From NCBI GenBank assembly GCA_030066795.1, contig JASJAW010000018.1, positions 1 to 64,000 of the forward strand: a stretch of 64,000 nt of DNA, written 5' to 3'. The notes under the pieces are model-generated. The model was not told the DNA's origin. It searched no databases and saw nothing but the letters and a program-made list of their open reading frames with translations. This document shows positions 25,690-35,000 of this stretch, piece after piece (within the stretch, counting starts at the first letter, position 1; the number at the start of each line of letters is the position of its first letter). Source of the stretch: Dinoroseobacter sp. GTDB lineage: Bacteria > Pseudomonadota > Alphaproteobacteria > Rhodobacterales > Rhodobacteraceae. The position numbers and the translations under genes were made by a program.

Positions 25690-26706
25690 TCACCCAGCGC
25701 AGATTCCCTGTAAGATAACCCACGAATTATCGTCGAGGACCACTGGTGCCTGCGTATCCCTGTAAGGGTCCGCAGTGATCAGGGCAGACGTGGTTTCGCC
25801 AGTGATGTCTACGGCGAGAGCGTAAGGCAGGACTGGAATTCTGGACCGCGCAAATGCATCTGCCAAAGCAGGATCGGTTACAGGTTCCGAGCTCTGGCGC
25901 GCGAGGTTTTGCGCGTGCCTTTGGAGCGCTGATGACGGTAGGCGGCCAGTGGTAAGCAGCCGCAGAACAGCCGGCAGGCCAGCGGTGTCCAGAAGTGCAA
26001 CAAAGGGAGGCGAAGTCTCGGCTTTGACCTGTGCCGCAATCAAGTAGCCTGCCGCAGGTGCGGATGTTTCATGGTCTTCCAACAGGTTACGGGACAGAAG
26101 GATTGTACCGCCCGGTAAGACGAGTGCATCTGACACCCCATTGCGCAACACATGAAGCTTTGGAGCATCAGCGCCGAAGGTTCGCGTTGCAAGCCGCTGC
26201 AGGACTGCGTCATGGTCCTCTTTTCCACATGCTGGGCCGGTCAAGCGCTGCATCTCGTTAAAGAGTTCTTCTCCAATGGCGGCTTTCTGGACTTCGGGCA
26301 GAGCATTTGCAGCGTGTTTGGCTACCGCACCGGGGAGCCAGAATGCGCCAAGACCCAGCACTCCCAAAAAACAGCTGAGGGCTATCCAGAGGCGGAGTCT
26401 CCCGGGATGGGGATCTGATTTTCGGACAGCACTTTGAACCCGTTCGATGGCGTCAATCATCTCGCCATCTGAGATTTCCAGGCTTTCGTCGGCATCCCGG
26501 CCTGGCGCAAATACCGCAGGGCGCGAACCAGGGTTCAGACGCTCAACAGCGGCAAGGGACCAATGAGCTAGCGGAGCGTCGGTTTTGTCTGCAATCACCA
26601 GTGTCGCTTGGCCAACAGAAACAAAAACGTCACGGCGCTGCGCGTCGGCTGACGCGCGCCAAAGGCCAGTAGTTTCCAGCCGCAAGTACTCCTTGAGCGC
26701 AGTCAC
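25690..26706 (-). CDS. Membrane-anchored M48-like protein lacking the HExxH motif
   Basis: The 338-residue protein has a cytoplasmic-type N-terminal region (1-100), one membrane helix (about 104-127) and a periplasmic-type domain. The stretch LVLPGGTILLSRNLLEDHE strongly recalls the strand-turn before the active site in M48 peptidases. Where HExxH should follow, it reads AGYLIAAQVKAE. It is therefore probably a catalytically dead M48 homologue. Similar proteins appear in roseobacters, but I know no function. It is convergent with upp, 6 bases apart. Confidence 0.65.
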   Translation of the reverse strand: MTALKEYLRLETTGLWRASADAQRRDVFVSVGQATLVIADKTDAPLAHWSLAAVERLNPGSRPAVFAPGRDADESLEISDGEMIDAIERVQSAVRKSDPHPGRLRLWIALSCFLGVLGLGAFWLPGAVAKHAANALPEVQKAAIGEELFNEMQRLTGPACGKEDHDAVLQRLATRTFGADAPKLHVLRNGVSDALVLPGGTILLSRNLLEDHETSAPAAGYLIAAQVKAETSPPFVALLDTAGLPAVLRLLTTGRLPSSALQRHAQNLARQSSEPVTDPALADAFARSRIPVLPYALAVDITGETTSALITADPYRDTQAPVVLDDNSWVILQGICAG

Positions 26707-26826
26707 GTCTCGGGTCTGCCTGTAGTCTGCCTGCTTTGTTTCTAGCGGGTCCTGCGATTTGGCTCAATGCAGGAGCGCGGATTCCGCCCCTGCGCTCCCG
26801 GAGTGTCTGGCAAAATAGAAAAGCGA

Positions 26827-28452
26827 TCAGAGCGCAGCTGCGCGTTTGCGAAGCTCGAATTTCTGGATTTTGCCAGTCGAAGTCTTGGGTAATTCCTCGA
26901 AAACGATCTTCTTGGGTGTCTTGAAGCCTGCAAGGCGTTCGCGCGCAAACGCGATCAACGCATCCTCGCTTGCGTCAACACCGTCTTTCAGTTCCACGAA
27001 GGCACACGGCACTTCTCCCCATTTCTCATCCGGTTTCGCGACCACAGCGCAGAGTAACACGGCGGGGTGGTGCATAAGTGCGCCCTCTACCTCTACAGAG
27101 GAGATGTTTTCGCCGCCTGAAATGATGATGTCCTTGGCGCGATCGGCGATCTGGATGTAGCCGTTAGGGTGTTGCAGAGCGATATCGCCGGAATGGAAGT
27201 AGCCTCCGGCGAATGCCTCGGTCGTAGCGACCGGATTGCGATAGTATCCCTTCATGACAGAATTCCCGCGGATCATGACTTCTCCAGTCGCGGTAGCATC
27301 CATCGGGATCTGCTGCATGCCATCATCAAGAACCGTGACATCCTCCATCATCGGGAAGGCGACACCTTGACGTGCCTTGATCGCGGCGCGTTCGGCTTCG
27401 GGCAACGCCGACCACTCCGGGTCCCAGACGCATTCAGTAACATGGCCGTAGGTTTCTGTTAGGCCGTAAACCTGTGTAACGTTGAAGCCAAGCTTTTCGA
27501 TGGCAGCGAGGGTTGCTGCGGCGGGCGGCGCGCCTGCGGTATAGACTTCTACTTTGTGATCGAAAGATCGCCGTGCGCTTTCGGGTGCGTTTACTATCAT
27601 GTTCAGCACGATCGGTGCGCCGCCCATGTGGGTTACGCCGTGATCTGCTATGCCGTCATAGATCGCCTCGGGCGTAATGTCGCGACAACAGATAATGGTC
27701 CCGCCAAGGAGGGGCATCATCCAGCTGTGGTTCCAACCGTTGCAGTGGAAAAGGGGTACAATTGTCAGAAGACGCGGATAAAGCGTCAGTCCCCAGGACA
27801 CCACAGTGCCCATGGTCATCAGATACGCGCCGCGGTGATGGTAGACGACCCCTTTGGGGCGCCCGGTCGTTCCGGACGTGTAGTTCAGAGCGAGGCTTTC
27901 CCATTCATCTTCTGGCATAACCCAATCAAAATCCGGGTCCCCGATATCCAAAAGGGTTTCGTACTCGTCGTACCCTCCGGTGGAGTGTACGCCCGCGCCG
28001 TCGTCAGCGACTTCAATCAAGCGCGGTGCGGGACTTTCCATCTGCTCGCAGGCAGCAACGGCTAGCGACAGGAACTGCGGATCCACGAGCACCGCCTTCG
28101 CTCCTCCGTGGTCGAAAATGTAGGCGACCGTATCCACATCAAGGCGGATGTTGATTGTGTTGAGGACCGCCCCACAGGCCGGGACGCCGAAATGGGCTTC
28201 GATCTGTGCAGGTACGTTGGGCAAAAGCGTGGCGACGACATCCCCTGGCGCAATGCCACTTTTCGATAGCGCCGAGGCCAGCCTGCTGACGCGGGCATGA
28301 AAGTCACGATAGGTGAACTTGCGATCTCCGTAGATCAGAGCCTCGCGCTCAGGAAAGACTTTTGCGGCCCTTTGCAGATGCGAGAGCGGTGTCAGGGGTA
28401 CATGGTTCGCCGCGCAGCGCTCCAGCCCTGTTTCATCGGCAAGCCAACCCAT
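26827..28452 (-). CDS. Acyl-CoA synthetase (AMP-forming)
   Basis: The 541-residue acyl-adenylate enzyme activates a carboxylic acid, probably a medium-chain fatty acid. It has ALNYTSGTTGRPKGVVYHHRG (ATP loop), VYGLTETYGH, FHSGDIALQHPNGYIQIADRAKDIIISGGENISS and the catalytic Lys in LPKTSTGKIQKFEL. The sequence fits the family often labelled AMP-binding protein or 3-methylmercaptopropionyl-CoA ligase (DmdB-like) in roseobacters. Substrate choice cannot be decided here. GGAGGAAG precedes the ATG at 28452. It is divergent from the DMT transporter gene and upstream of the beta-oxidation operon. Confidence 0.88.
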   Translation of the reverse strand: MGWLADETGLERCAANHVPLTPLSHLQRAAKVFPEREALIYGDRKFTYRDFHARVSRLASALSKSGIAPGDVVATLLPNVPAQIEAHFGVPACGAVLNTINIRLDVDTVAYIFDHGGAKAVLVDPQFLSLAVAACEQMESPAPRLIEVADDGAGVHSTGGYDEYETLLDIGDPDFDWVMPEDEWESLALNYTSGTTGRPKGVVYHHRGAYLMTMGTVVSWGLTLYPRLLTIVPLFHCNGWNHSWMMPLLGGTIICCRDITPEAIYDGIADHGVTHMGGAPIVLNMIVNAPESARRSFDHKVEVYTAGAPPAAATLAAIEKLGFNVTQVYGLTETYGHVTECVWDPEWSALPEAERAAIKARQGVAFPMMEDVTVLDDGMQQIPMDATATGEVMIRGNSVMKGYYRNPVATTEAFAGGYFHSGDIALQHPNGYIQIADRAKDIIISGGENISSVEVEGALMHHPAVLLCAVVAKPDEKWGEVPCAFVELKDGVDASEDALIAFARERLAGFKTPKKIVFEELPKTSTGKIQKFELRKRAAAL

Positions 28453-28527
28453 TTTCTTCCTCCCGTTTTTTCCGAATAGACGCGGCAGGGCGCGCGTGGT
28501 CAACTCCTGCGCGGGGAAAGTAGGGCG

Positions 28528-29433
28528 ATGACGACAAAGACAAACAGCGTGCGCGGGGCTGCGGCTTTGATCATCGCGGCAATGGCGATCATCGGCGTGA
28601 TCGACAACTACGTGCGTTTCATTGCTGAGGATGCAGGCCTTTGGCAATTTCATGCAGTGCGCAGCACGATGGCGCTTATATGCCTTGGAGGCGTCGGGCT
28701 TGTGATGGGCTGGCGCTGGCGAATGGTTCGGCCCTGGGCTGTTTTGATCCGTTCCTTGCTGATGGGCAGCGCGATCCTGCTGTATTTTGGGGCGTTAGCT
28801 ACGTTGCCGATTGCAACGGCGGGGGCGGGGCTCTTCACCTCCCCGATCTTTGTTTTGATGATCTCAGCGCTTCTACTGGGCGAACGGATCGGTCCCTGGC
28901 GCGTTTTGGCAGTGGGGCTTGGGTTCGCTGGCATGCTCCTGATCCTGAAGCCGGGCGGGTCAGCGTTCGAGGCGGTTGCGATCATTCCCATAGCAGCAGG
29001 GGCCATTTATGCCTGTGCGTCTCTGGCAACCCGGAGGTTGTGTTCTGAGGAGTCCCCGCAGGTTCTGACCGGGGCTTTCTTTCTGACCATTGGGGTTTTT
29101 GGGCTCATCGGTGTAGCGATACTTGGCACCGCATCGGGACAATCGTTCTTCCATACAGGCTGGCAGCCTTTGACGGAACGGTTCCTCTATCTGACTGCAA
29201 TGCAGGCCGTCGGGTCGCTGATTGCTGTGGGATTTCTGGTCCGCGCGTATCAGATCGCCGATCCCAGCTATACCGCGATTTTTGAGTACTCGTTTCTGAT
29301 CTTTGCCGGGCTTTGGGCGTTTCGGGCCTTCGGGGAGCGCCCCGACGCGGTTTCACTGGCTGGCATCGTTCTGATCGTTGCCGCGGGCGCGGTGATCCTT
29401 TTACGCGGCGCTCAGAGAGCTGCCGAGAACTGA
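28528..29433 (+). CDS. EamA/DMT-family inner-membrane exporter
   Basis: The 301-residue protein has ten predicted helices in two EamA halves (about 10-140 and 155-295). The second half carries the common SLIAVGFLVRAYQIADPSY and FEYSFLIFAGLWA patterns. Such transporters export amino acids, nucleosides or other metabolites. The substrate is unknown. It is divergent from the acyl-CoA synthetase and convergent with fadJ across a strong hairpin. Confidence 0.88.
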   Translation: MTTKTNSVRGAAALIIAAMAIIGVIDNYVRFIAEDAGLWQFHAVRSTMALICLGGVGLVMGWRWRMVRPWAVLIRSLLMGSAILLYFGALATLPIATAGAGLFTSPIFVLMISALLLGERIGPWRVLAVGLGFAGMLLILKPGGSAFEAVAIIPIAAGAIYACASLATRRLCSEESPQVLTGAFFLTIGVFGLIGVAILGTASGQSFFHTGWQPLTERFLYLTAMQAVGSLIAVGFLVRAYQIADPSYTAIFEYSFLIFAGLWAFRAFGERPDAVSLAGIVLIVAAGAVILLRGAQRAAEN

Positions 29434-29449
29434 AAGCAAGGTTTGGATA

Positions 29450-29479
29450 GGCAGACCCCAATGCGTGTCGGGGTCTGCC
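29450..29479. terminator. Strong convergent hairpin between the DMT gene and fadJ
   Basis: GGCAGACCCC (29450-29459) and GGGGTCTGCC (29470-29479) form a perfect 10-base-pair stem with a 10-base loop. It ends both converging transcripts, including the beta-oxidation operon. The T-run is weak on both strands. Confidence 0.65.
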
Positions 29480-29488
29480 TTCGCCGTG

Positions 29489-31699
29489 TCAGGCGGCAGC
29501 TTTTTGTGGCGTTGAAAAGCGCCCGTAGAAGGTCTCGCCTTTCTCGGCCATCTCCCGTAACAGCGCGGGCGTGGTGAAGCGTGCGCCATGGGTTTCGGTC
29601 AGCGCATCGCAAATCTCAACCGCCTTGGCTGCGCCGATCATGTCGAGCCAGCTGAGCGGCCCGCCGGACCAGGGGGCAAAGCCCCAGCCGAGGATCGCGC
29701 CGACATCGCCTTCGCGGATGTCCATCAGCACGCCTTCTTCCAGCGCGCGCACGGCTTCAAGTACCTGCGCCATCAACAGACGGTGCTGGACCGCGGTGAC
29801 GTCAGGCTGGTCTTCGGCGGCAGGGAACTTGTCTCCAAGCCCTTCCCAAAGCAGTCCGCGCTTGCCCTTATCGTCATAGCCGTAGAAGCCCGAATTGGAC
29901 TTCCGGCCAAGACGACCTTCATCCGCCATCCAGAAGAGCACCTCGTCGACCGCGCCATCCGGGTAGGCATCGCCCATTGCCGCCTTCGTCGCTTTGGCGA
30001 TCTTCACGCCGAGGTCGATGGAGGTCTCATCCACCAGTTGTAGTGGTCCGAGGGGCATGCCCACAAGCTTCGCCGCGTTTTCCACCAGCGCAGGCGCGAC
30101 GCCTTCGGCGACCATTCGGATGCCTTCGTTAATGTAAGGGATGATGCAGCGGTTCGCGTAGAAGAAGCGCGCGTCGTTGACCACGATCGGGGTCTTGCGG
30201 ATCTGACGCACGTAGTCGAGCGCCTTGGCCACGGCGCGATCGCCGGTTTCCTTGCCTTTGATGATCTCCACCAGCAACATCTTGTCGACGGGCGAGAAGA
30301 AGTGGATACCGATGAACTGCTCCGGCCGCGACGAGCCTTTGGCCAGACCGCTGATCGGCAAGGTGGAGGTGTTGGTGGCGAAGATCGCGTCACTTGGGAT
30401 CATGGCTTCGGCTTTCGCGGTGACCTCGGCCTTCACACCGGGGTCTTCGAACACAGCCTCGACCACGAGGTCGCACCCCTCAAGCGCGGCGTAATCGGTG
30501 GTCGCAGTGATGCGCGCCAGAACCTGCTCTTTTTTCTCGGGCGTGACCTTCTTGCGGGAGATTCCTTTGTCGAGGATCCCTTTGGAATAGGCCTTGCCGC
30601 GATCCGCGCTTTCCTGGCTTGCGTCGATCAGTACAACCTCAATCCCCGCATTGGCCGAGACATAGGCGATACCTGCGCCCATCATACCTGCGCCCAAAAT
30701 GCCAACCTTTTTGACCTTCTGGTCCTCGACACCCGCTGGGCGCACGGCGCCTTTTTCCAGCGCTTCCTTGTTGATGAACAAGGACCGGATCATGGCGGAA
30801 GACGACGGGTTCATCAGGACATTGGTAAACCAGCGCGCCTCGATCTTGAGGGCAGTGTCAAAGGGTACGAGCGCGCCTTCATAGACAGCACTCAGAAGCG
30901 CCTTGGCCGCCGGATAAACGCCCTTGGTTTTGCCGTTAATCATAGCGGAGGCGCCGACGAACGTCATGAAGCCTGCGGGGTGGTACGGCGCGCCACCGGG
31001 GAACTTGTAGCCCTTCTGATCCCACGGTTTGACGATGTCGGCGTCGGTGGCGTTCAGAACCCACTCTTTCGCTGCCGACATCAGCTCATCGGCCGGAACA
31101 ACCTCGTCTACGATCCCGGCCATTTTGGCCTTCTTGGGCTCGCTCAGCTTGCCTTCCAAAAGGATCGGAGCGGCTTGCATCGCGCCCAGCTTGCGGGAGA
31201 CACGGGTGGTGCCGCCCGCGCCGGGGAAGATGCCGACCATGATCTCGGGCAGGCCGATCTTCGCCTTGGGATTGTCGGCGGCAAAGATGCGATGGCAGGC
31301 GAGCGGAATTTCCAGCCCGATACCAAGCGCTGTGCCGGGCAGGGCGGCCGCGATGGGCTTGCCGCCCTTGTTGGTCTTGGGGTCCATACCCGCACGCTCG
31401 ATCTTGCGCAGGATGGCGTGCATTCCCATCAGCCCGTCAAACAGGCCTTTGGCTGGGTTGGCGCCCGCCGATTCTTTCATTTTGGCAATGACATTGAGGT
31501 CCATACCACCGGCGAAGGAGCCTTCCTTGCCGGACGTGATAACGATGCCTTTGACGGCGTCGTCGGCCAGCGCGTCGTCGATGAGGCTGTCCAGAAGTGG
31601 CCATGCCTCCATCGACATGACGTTCATGGACTTTCCAACGGTGTCCCAGGTGATGACGGCGACTCCATCGGCGCCTTTTTCCATGGTGAAGTCAGTCAT
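29489..31699 (-). CDS. fadJ: Enoyl-CoA hydratase / 3-hydroxyacyl-CoA dehydrogenase fusion (FadJ type)
   Basis: The 736-residue fusion catalyses two steps of beta-oxidation: hydration of enoyl-CoA and oxidation of 3-hydroxyacyl-CoA. The crotonase part (about 1-200) holds SFAGGMDLNV and FPGAGGTTRVSRKLG. The NAD-binding part begins near 330 with VGILGAGMMGAGIAYVSA. FIGIHFFSPVDKMLLVEII and the C-terminal domain complete it. It is the last gene of the operon, 11 bases after the thiolase gene, and is likely its physical partner. Confidence 0.95.
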   Translation of the reverse strand: MTDFTMEKGADGVAVITWDTVGKSMNVMSMEAWPLLDSLIDDALADDAVKGIVITSGKEGSFAGGMDLNVIAKMKESAGANPAKGLFDGLMGMHAILRKIERAGMDPKTNKGGKPIAAALPGTALGIGLEIPLACHRIFAADNPKAKIGLPEIMVGIFPGAGGTTRVSRKLGAMQAAPILLEGKLSEPKKAKMAGIVDEVVPADELMSAAKEWVLNATDADIVKPWDQKGYKFPGGAPYHPAGFMTFVGASAMINGKTKGVYPAAKALLSAVYEGALVPFDTALKIEARWFTNVLMNPSSSAMIRSLFINKEALEKGAVRPAGVEDQKVKKVGILGAGMMGAGIAYVSANAGIEVVLIDASQESADRGKAYSKGILDKGISRKKVTPEKKEQVLARITATTDYAALEGCDLVVEAVFEDPGVKAEVTAKAEAMIPSDAIFATNTSTLPISGLAKGSSRPEQFIGIHFFSPVDKMLLVEIIKGKETGDRAVAKALDYVRQIRKTPIVVNDARFFYANRCIIPYINEGIRMVAEGVAPALVENAAKLVGMPLGPLQLVDETSIDLGVKIAKATKAAMGDAYPDGAVDEVLFWMADEGRLGRKSNSGFYGYDDKGKRGLLWEGLGDKFPAAEDQPDVTAVQHRLLMAQVLEAVRALEEGVLMDIREGDVGAILGWGFAPWSGGPLSWLDMIGAAKAVEICDALTETHGARFTTPALLREMAEKGETFYGRFSTPQKAAA

Positions 31700-31710
31700 G
31701 GTTGTTCTCC

Positions 31711-32922
31711 TTACACCCGTTCGATGATGGTGGCTGCGCCCATGCCGGAGGCGACGCAGAGCGTGGCAAGGCCAGTGCCTTTTCCGGTGCGCTCCAGTTC
31801 GTCCAGCAGCGTGCCGAGGATCATAGCACCCGTCGCGCCGAGCGGGTGGCCCATTGCGATCGCGCCACCGTTCACGTTGACTTTGTCGTGGTCGACATCG
31901 AAGGCCTGCATGAAGCGCAGAACGACCGAGGAAAACGCCTCGTTCACCTCAAAAAGATCAATGTCGCCGATCTCCATACCGCTGTCGGCGAGGATCTTCT
32001 GCGTCGCAGGAACTGGCCCAGTCAGCATGATCGTGGGATCCGTGCCGATCTTGCAGGTCGCCTTGATGCGGGCGCGGGGTTTCAGGCCGTTGGCCTCACC
32101 GAATTCCTTGTTGCCGATTAGAAGCGCGGCTGCGCCGTCCACGATGCCCGAGGAATTCCCGGCATGGTGGATATGCTCGATCTTCTCAAGATGCGGGTAT
32201 TTCATCAGCGCGACGGCATCAAAGCCCGGCATCTGTTCCCCCATGTCCTTGAAGGCAGGCTTCAGACCGCCGAGCGACTGCATGTCGGTCTGCGGGCGCA
32301 TGTATTCATCATGGGCGAGGATCGGCAGGCCGTTCTGGTCCTTCACCGTGATGATCGACTTCTCGAACCGGTTGTCATCCCACGCTGCCTTCGCGCGCTG
32401 CTGGGAAGCAACCGCCAGAGCGTCAGCATCGTCACGGGAGAACCCGTACTCGGTGGCGATGATGTCCGCCGAGATACCCTGCGGCACGAAGTAAGTGTTC
32501 ATCGCAATGGAGGGATCGACGGCGATCGCCGCCCCATCTGAGCCCATGGCGACCCGGCCCATCATTTCAACACCACCGGCGATATAGGCGTCGCCGCCCC
32601 CACCGCGCACCTGGTTGGCGGCAATGTTGACGGACTCAAGGCCAGAGGCGCAGAAGCGGTTGATGGCGAGGCCGGGGATGGACTCGTCGAGATCAGAGGC
32701 CAGAACGGCGGTCCGGGCTAGGCAGCCACCCTGTTCAAACGCCTGGGTGACGTTGCCCCAGATCACGTCTTCGACGGCGTGGCCCTCAAGGCCATTGCGT
32801 TCCTTCACGGCGTTCATGGTCAGGGCGGACAGCCGTGCAGCGGTCACCTCGTGCAGGCTGCCGTCCTTGCGGCCCTTGCCACGCGGGGTGCGCACGGCGT
32901 CATAGATATAGGCTTCGGTCAT
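31711..32922 (-). CDS. fadA: Acetyl-CoA acyltransferase (3-ketoacyl-CoA thiolase)
   Basis: The 403-residue thiolase cleaves 3-ketoacyl-CoA to acetyl-CoA and a shorter acyl-CoA. Catalytic Cys91 lies in INRFCASGLESVN. The His is in AMGHPLGATGA and the second Cys in CVASGMGAATI near the C terminus. The length is normal. GGAGG precedes the ATG at 32922. It lies between the GST and fadJ genes with 11-base gaps on both sides, as part of one transcript. The symbol could be fadI. Confidence 0.94.
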   Translation of the reverse strand: MTEAYIYDAVRTPRGKGRKDGSLHEVTAARLSALTMNAVKERNGLEGHAVEDVIWGNVTQAFEQGGCLARTAVLASDLDESIPGLAINRFCASGLESVNIAANQVRGGGGDAYIAGGVEMMGRVAMGSDGAAIAVDPSIAMNTYFVPQGISADIIATEYGFSRDDADALAVASQQRAKAAWDDNRFEKSIITVKDQNGLPILAHDEYMRPQTDMQSLGGLKPAFKDMGEQMPGFDAVALMKYPHLEKIEHIHHAGNSSGIVDGAAALLIGNKEFGEANGLKPRARIKATCKIGTDPTIMLTGPVPATQKILADSGMEIGDIDLFEVNEAFSSVVLRFMQAFDVDHDKVNVNGGAIAMGHPLGATGAMILGTLLDELERTGKGTGLATLCVASGMGAATIIERV

Positions 32923-32933
32923 GTTTCCTCCGG

Positions 32934-33569
32934 TCACGCCGCCGCCGGAAAGGCGCGCGGCATCAGGTCATAGGGGTGTTCCCAACCGGGCAGGGCGGCG
33001 ATGCCGTCCAGCCAGCGGTCGATGTTTGGGAATGCTTTGCGGTCGAACCCGAACGGTTCGGGGTAATAGAGGTAGGAACAGCAGGACAGATCCGCGGCTG
33101 TGATCTCGTCTCCGACAAGCCAGTCTCGGCCGTCGAGCGCCTTTTCCAATGTTTTGAATGCCGCAGCTGTTCGGCCTTGCAGCCAGGCGATCACGTCGGC
33201 CGGTCGCCTGTCCTCAGGCAGGAAGTTCACCATGAAGCGGGTTGTCCCGGCCATGCCAGAGAGTTTCTGATTGTCCCAGATCACCCAGCCCCAGACGTCT
33301 CGTCGCTGAGGTGCGGTGTGCAGCCCGAACTTCCCGGTTTTCTCCGATAGATAATCAATGATCACGCCTGACTGGGCCAGGGTCAGATCGCCGTCGACCA
33401 GCACTGGGCATTCGCCCATCTGGTTCAGCGCCAGATGCTCCGGACTGCGCCCACCACCGCGGAAGAAATCGACATAGACAGGTTCCCAGTCCAGACCAGC
33501 AAGGTTGAGCGCAAGGGCGGCCTTGTAGGAATGCCCGGACTCACCGAAACAGTGCAGTTTCAATGTCAT
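32934..33569 (-). CDS. Glutathione S-transferase family protein
   Basis: The 211-residue protein has an N-terminal thioredoxin fold (1-78, with [24 protein letters not shown]) and a helical C-terminal domain with [20 protein letters not shown]. The N-terminal residues [15 protein letters not shown] place a Cys and Ser near the glutathione site. The role in fatty-acid breakdown is unknown; it may remove a reactive by-product. It overlaps the acyl-CoA dehydrogenase gene by 4 bases. Confidence 0.9.
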   Translation of the reverse strand: MTLKLHCFGESGHSYKAALALNLAGLDWEPVYVDFFRGGGRSPEHLALNQMGECPVLVDGDLTLAQSGVIIDYLSEKTGKFGLHTAPQRRDVWGWVIWDNQKLSGMAGTTRFMVNFLPEDRRPADVIAWLQGRTAAAFKTLEKALDGRDWLVGDEITAADLSCCSYLYYPEPFGFDRKAFPNIDRWLDGIAALPGWEHPYDLMPRAFPAAA

Positions 33570-34711
33570 AGCGACCGCCCGATCAGTTCTTTCATGATCT
33601 CGTTGGTGCCGCCATAGATGCGCTGCACGCGGGCGTCGGACCACATCTGTGCGATGTCATACTCGGCCATGTAGCCGTAGCCGCCATGCAGCTGGACGCA
33701 TTCGTCGATCACCTCGCCCTGCGTGTCGGTCAGCCAGTACTTCGCCATCGCCGCCTTCTCGACGGTCAGTTCGCCACGCATCAGCTCGCCCATGCATTCG
33801 TTGAAGAAGGCGCGGCCAACCGCCGCTTTGGTCTGACATTCCGCCAGTTTGAAGCGGGTGTTCTGGAATTGCAGGATCGGGCCGCCAAAGGCCTGACGCT
33901 CCTTGGCGTAGGCGACGGTGCGCTCGATTGCCCCTTCCATCGCGCCCACTGCGCCTGCGGCGATGACCATCCGCTCCTGCGGGAGCTGTTGCATCATCTG
34001 GTAAAACCCGCGGCCTTCTTCCCCGCCCAGAACGTTTTCGGGTGGGATTTCGACATTGTCGAAGAAGAGCTCCGACGTGTCAGCAGCGTGCATCCCAACC
34101 TTGTGCAAGTTCTTTCCACGCGAGAACCCCTCCGCCCCATCGGTTTCCAGAACGATGAGCGAGGTACCCTTGGCGCCTTCCTTGGGATCGGTCTTGGCCG
34201 CCACCACGATCAGGTTTGCGTGCTGGCCGTTGGTGATGAAGATTTTCGAACCACTGAGGCGATACGCGTTCCCGTCTTTGATCGCGCGGGTCTTAATCCC
34301 CTGAAGGTCGGATCCGGCGCCCGGCTCGGTCATGGCCAGCGCGCCGACCATCTCGCCCGAGACCATCTTGGGCAGCCATTTCTTTTTTTGCTCTTCCGAG
34401 CCGTAGCTCAGGATGTAGTGGGCTACGATGCCAGAATGGATGCCGTGTCCAGCGCCCCAGGCCGAAAGGTTGGTGCGTGCGAGCTCGATCAGGATTGCGG
34501 CCTCGTGACCGAAATCGCCGCCCGGTCCACCATACTCCTCGGGCACCGACGGGCACAGCAGGCCGAGTTCCCCGGCCTGCTGCCAGATCTCGCGGTCCAT
34601 CTCGCCCTGATCGCGCCAGCGCTCGAAATGAGGGGCCCATTCAGTGGTAACGAAATTGTTGGTCATTTCGGCGAGCATTTTGTGCTCGTCGGTCATCCAG
34701 TCTGCGCTCAT
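33566..34711 (-). CDS. Acyl-CoA dehydrogenase, long-chain type
   Basis: The 381-residue FAD enzyme introduces the first double bond in acyl-CoA. It carries [34 protein letters not shown], and [17 protein letters not shown] at the C terminus. The usual catalytic Glu of medium-chain enzymes (YEGT) is Gly here. LPQERMVIA holds a Glu at the position used by long-chain and isovaleryl-type enzymes, so it is probably active. It sits fourth in the operon, 24 bases after a small gene. Confidence 0.93.
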   Translation of the reverse strand: MSADWMTDEHKMLAEMTNNFVTTEWAPHFERWRDQGEMDREIWQQAGELGLLCPSVPEEYGGPGGDFGHEAAILIELARTNLSAWGAGHGIHSGIVAHYILSYGSEEQKKKWLPKMVSGEMVGALAMTEPGAGSDLQGIKTRAIKDGNAYRLSGSKIFITNGQHANLIVVAAKTDPKEGAKGTSLIVLETDGAEGFSRGKNLHKVGMHAADTSELFFDNVEIPPENVLGGEEGRGFYQMMQQLPQERMVIAAGAVGAMEGAIERTVAYAKERQAFGGPILQFQNTRFKLAECQTKAAVGRAFFNECMGELMRGELTVEKAAMAKYWLTDTQGEVIDECVQLHGGYGYMAEYDIAQMWSDARVQRIYGGTNEIMKELIGRSL

Positions 34712-34735
34712 GATCCCCCCAAAAGGTGAACGGTC

Positions 34736-34948
34736 TTAGTCTCGTTGCTCAGTCAGCGCCGCCTGCCAGAGCCGTAGGCGATGCGTGAAGTTGTCAGTGT
34801 CCGTGACGCTGTCGAAATTCTCGAACAGGAAGGACAGGAAGTCGCCCTCGCTCATCTGAGCCTCGCCGGACAGTTTCCTGAGCCGCCGATACCCATCTTC
34901 GGTCATGGCAGCGGGGAAGCGGCGGGTGAGGCGGATGCGTTTGGGCAT
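34736..34948 (-). CDS. Small hypothetical protein inside the beta-oxidation operon
   Basis: The 70-residue basic protein begins MPKRIRLTRRFPAAMTEDGYRRLRKL and continues into helical segments with SEGDFLSFLFENF. The start resembles a ribbon-helix-helix DNA-binding protein (basic strand followed by two helices), but this is only a shape argument. GGAGA precedes the ATG at 34948. A longer reading to 34984 adds 12 unsupported residues. Its place between two acyl-CoA dehydrogenase genes suggests it is co-regulated with them. Confidence 0.65.
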   Translation of the reverse strand: MPKRIRLTRRFPAAMTEDGYRRLRKLSGEAQMSEGDFLSFLFENFDSVTDTDNFTHRLRLWQAALTEQRD

Positions 34949-35000
34949 GGGCGTGTCTCCGATCGGTTGGCCCGGGCCTTTCAAAGCCCGGGCCTGAACC

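Noticed and set aside
26769-26797. Hairpin between the M48-like gene and the acyl-CoA synthetase gene
   Set aside because: The 7-base arms lack a T-run on either strand and do not follow a stop closely enough to call a terminator.
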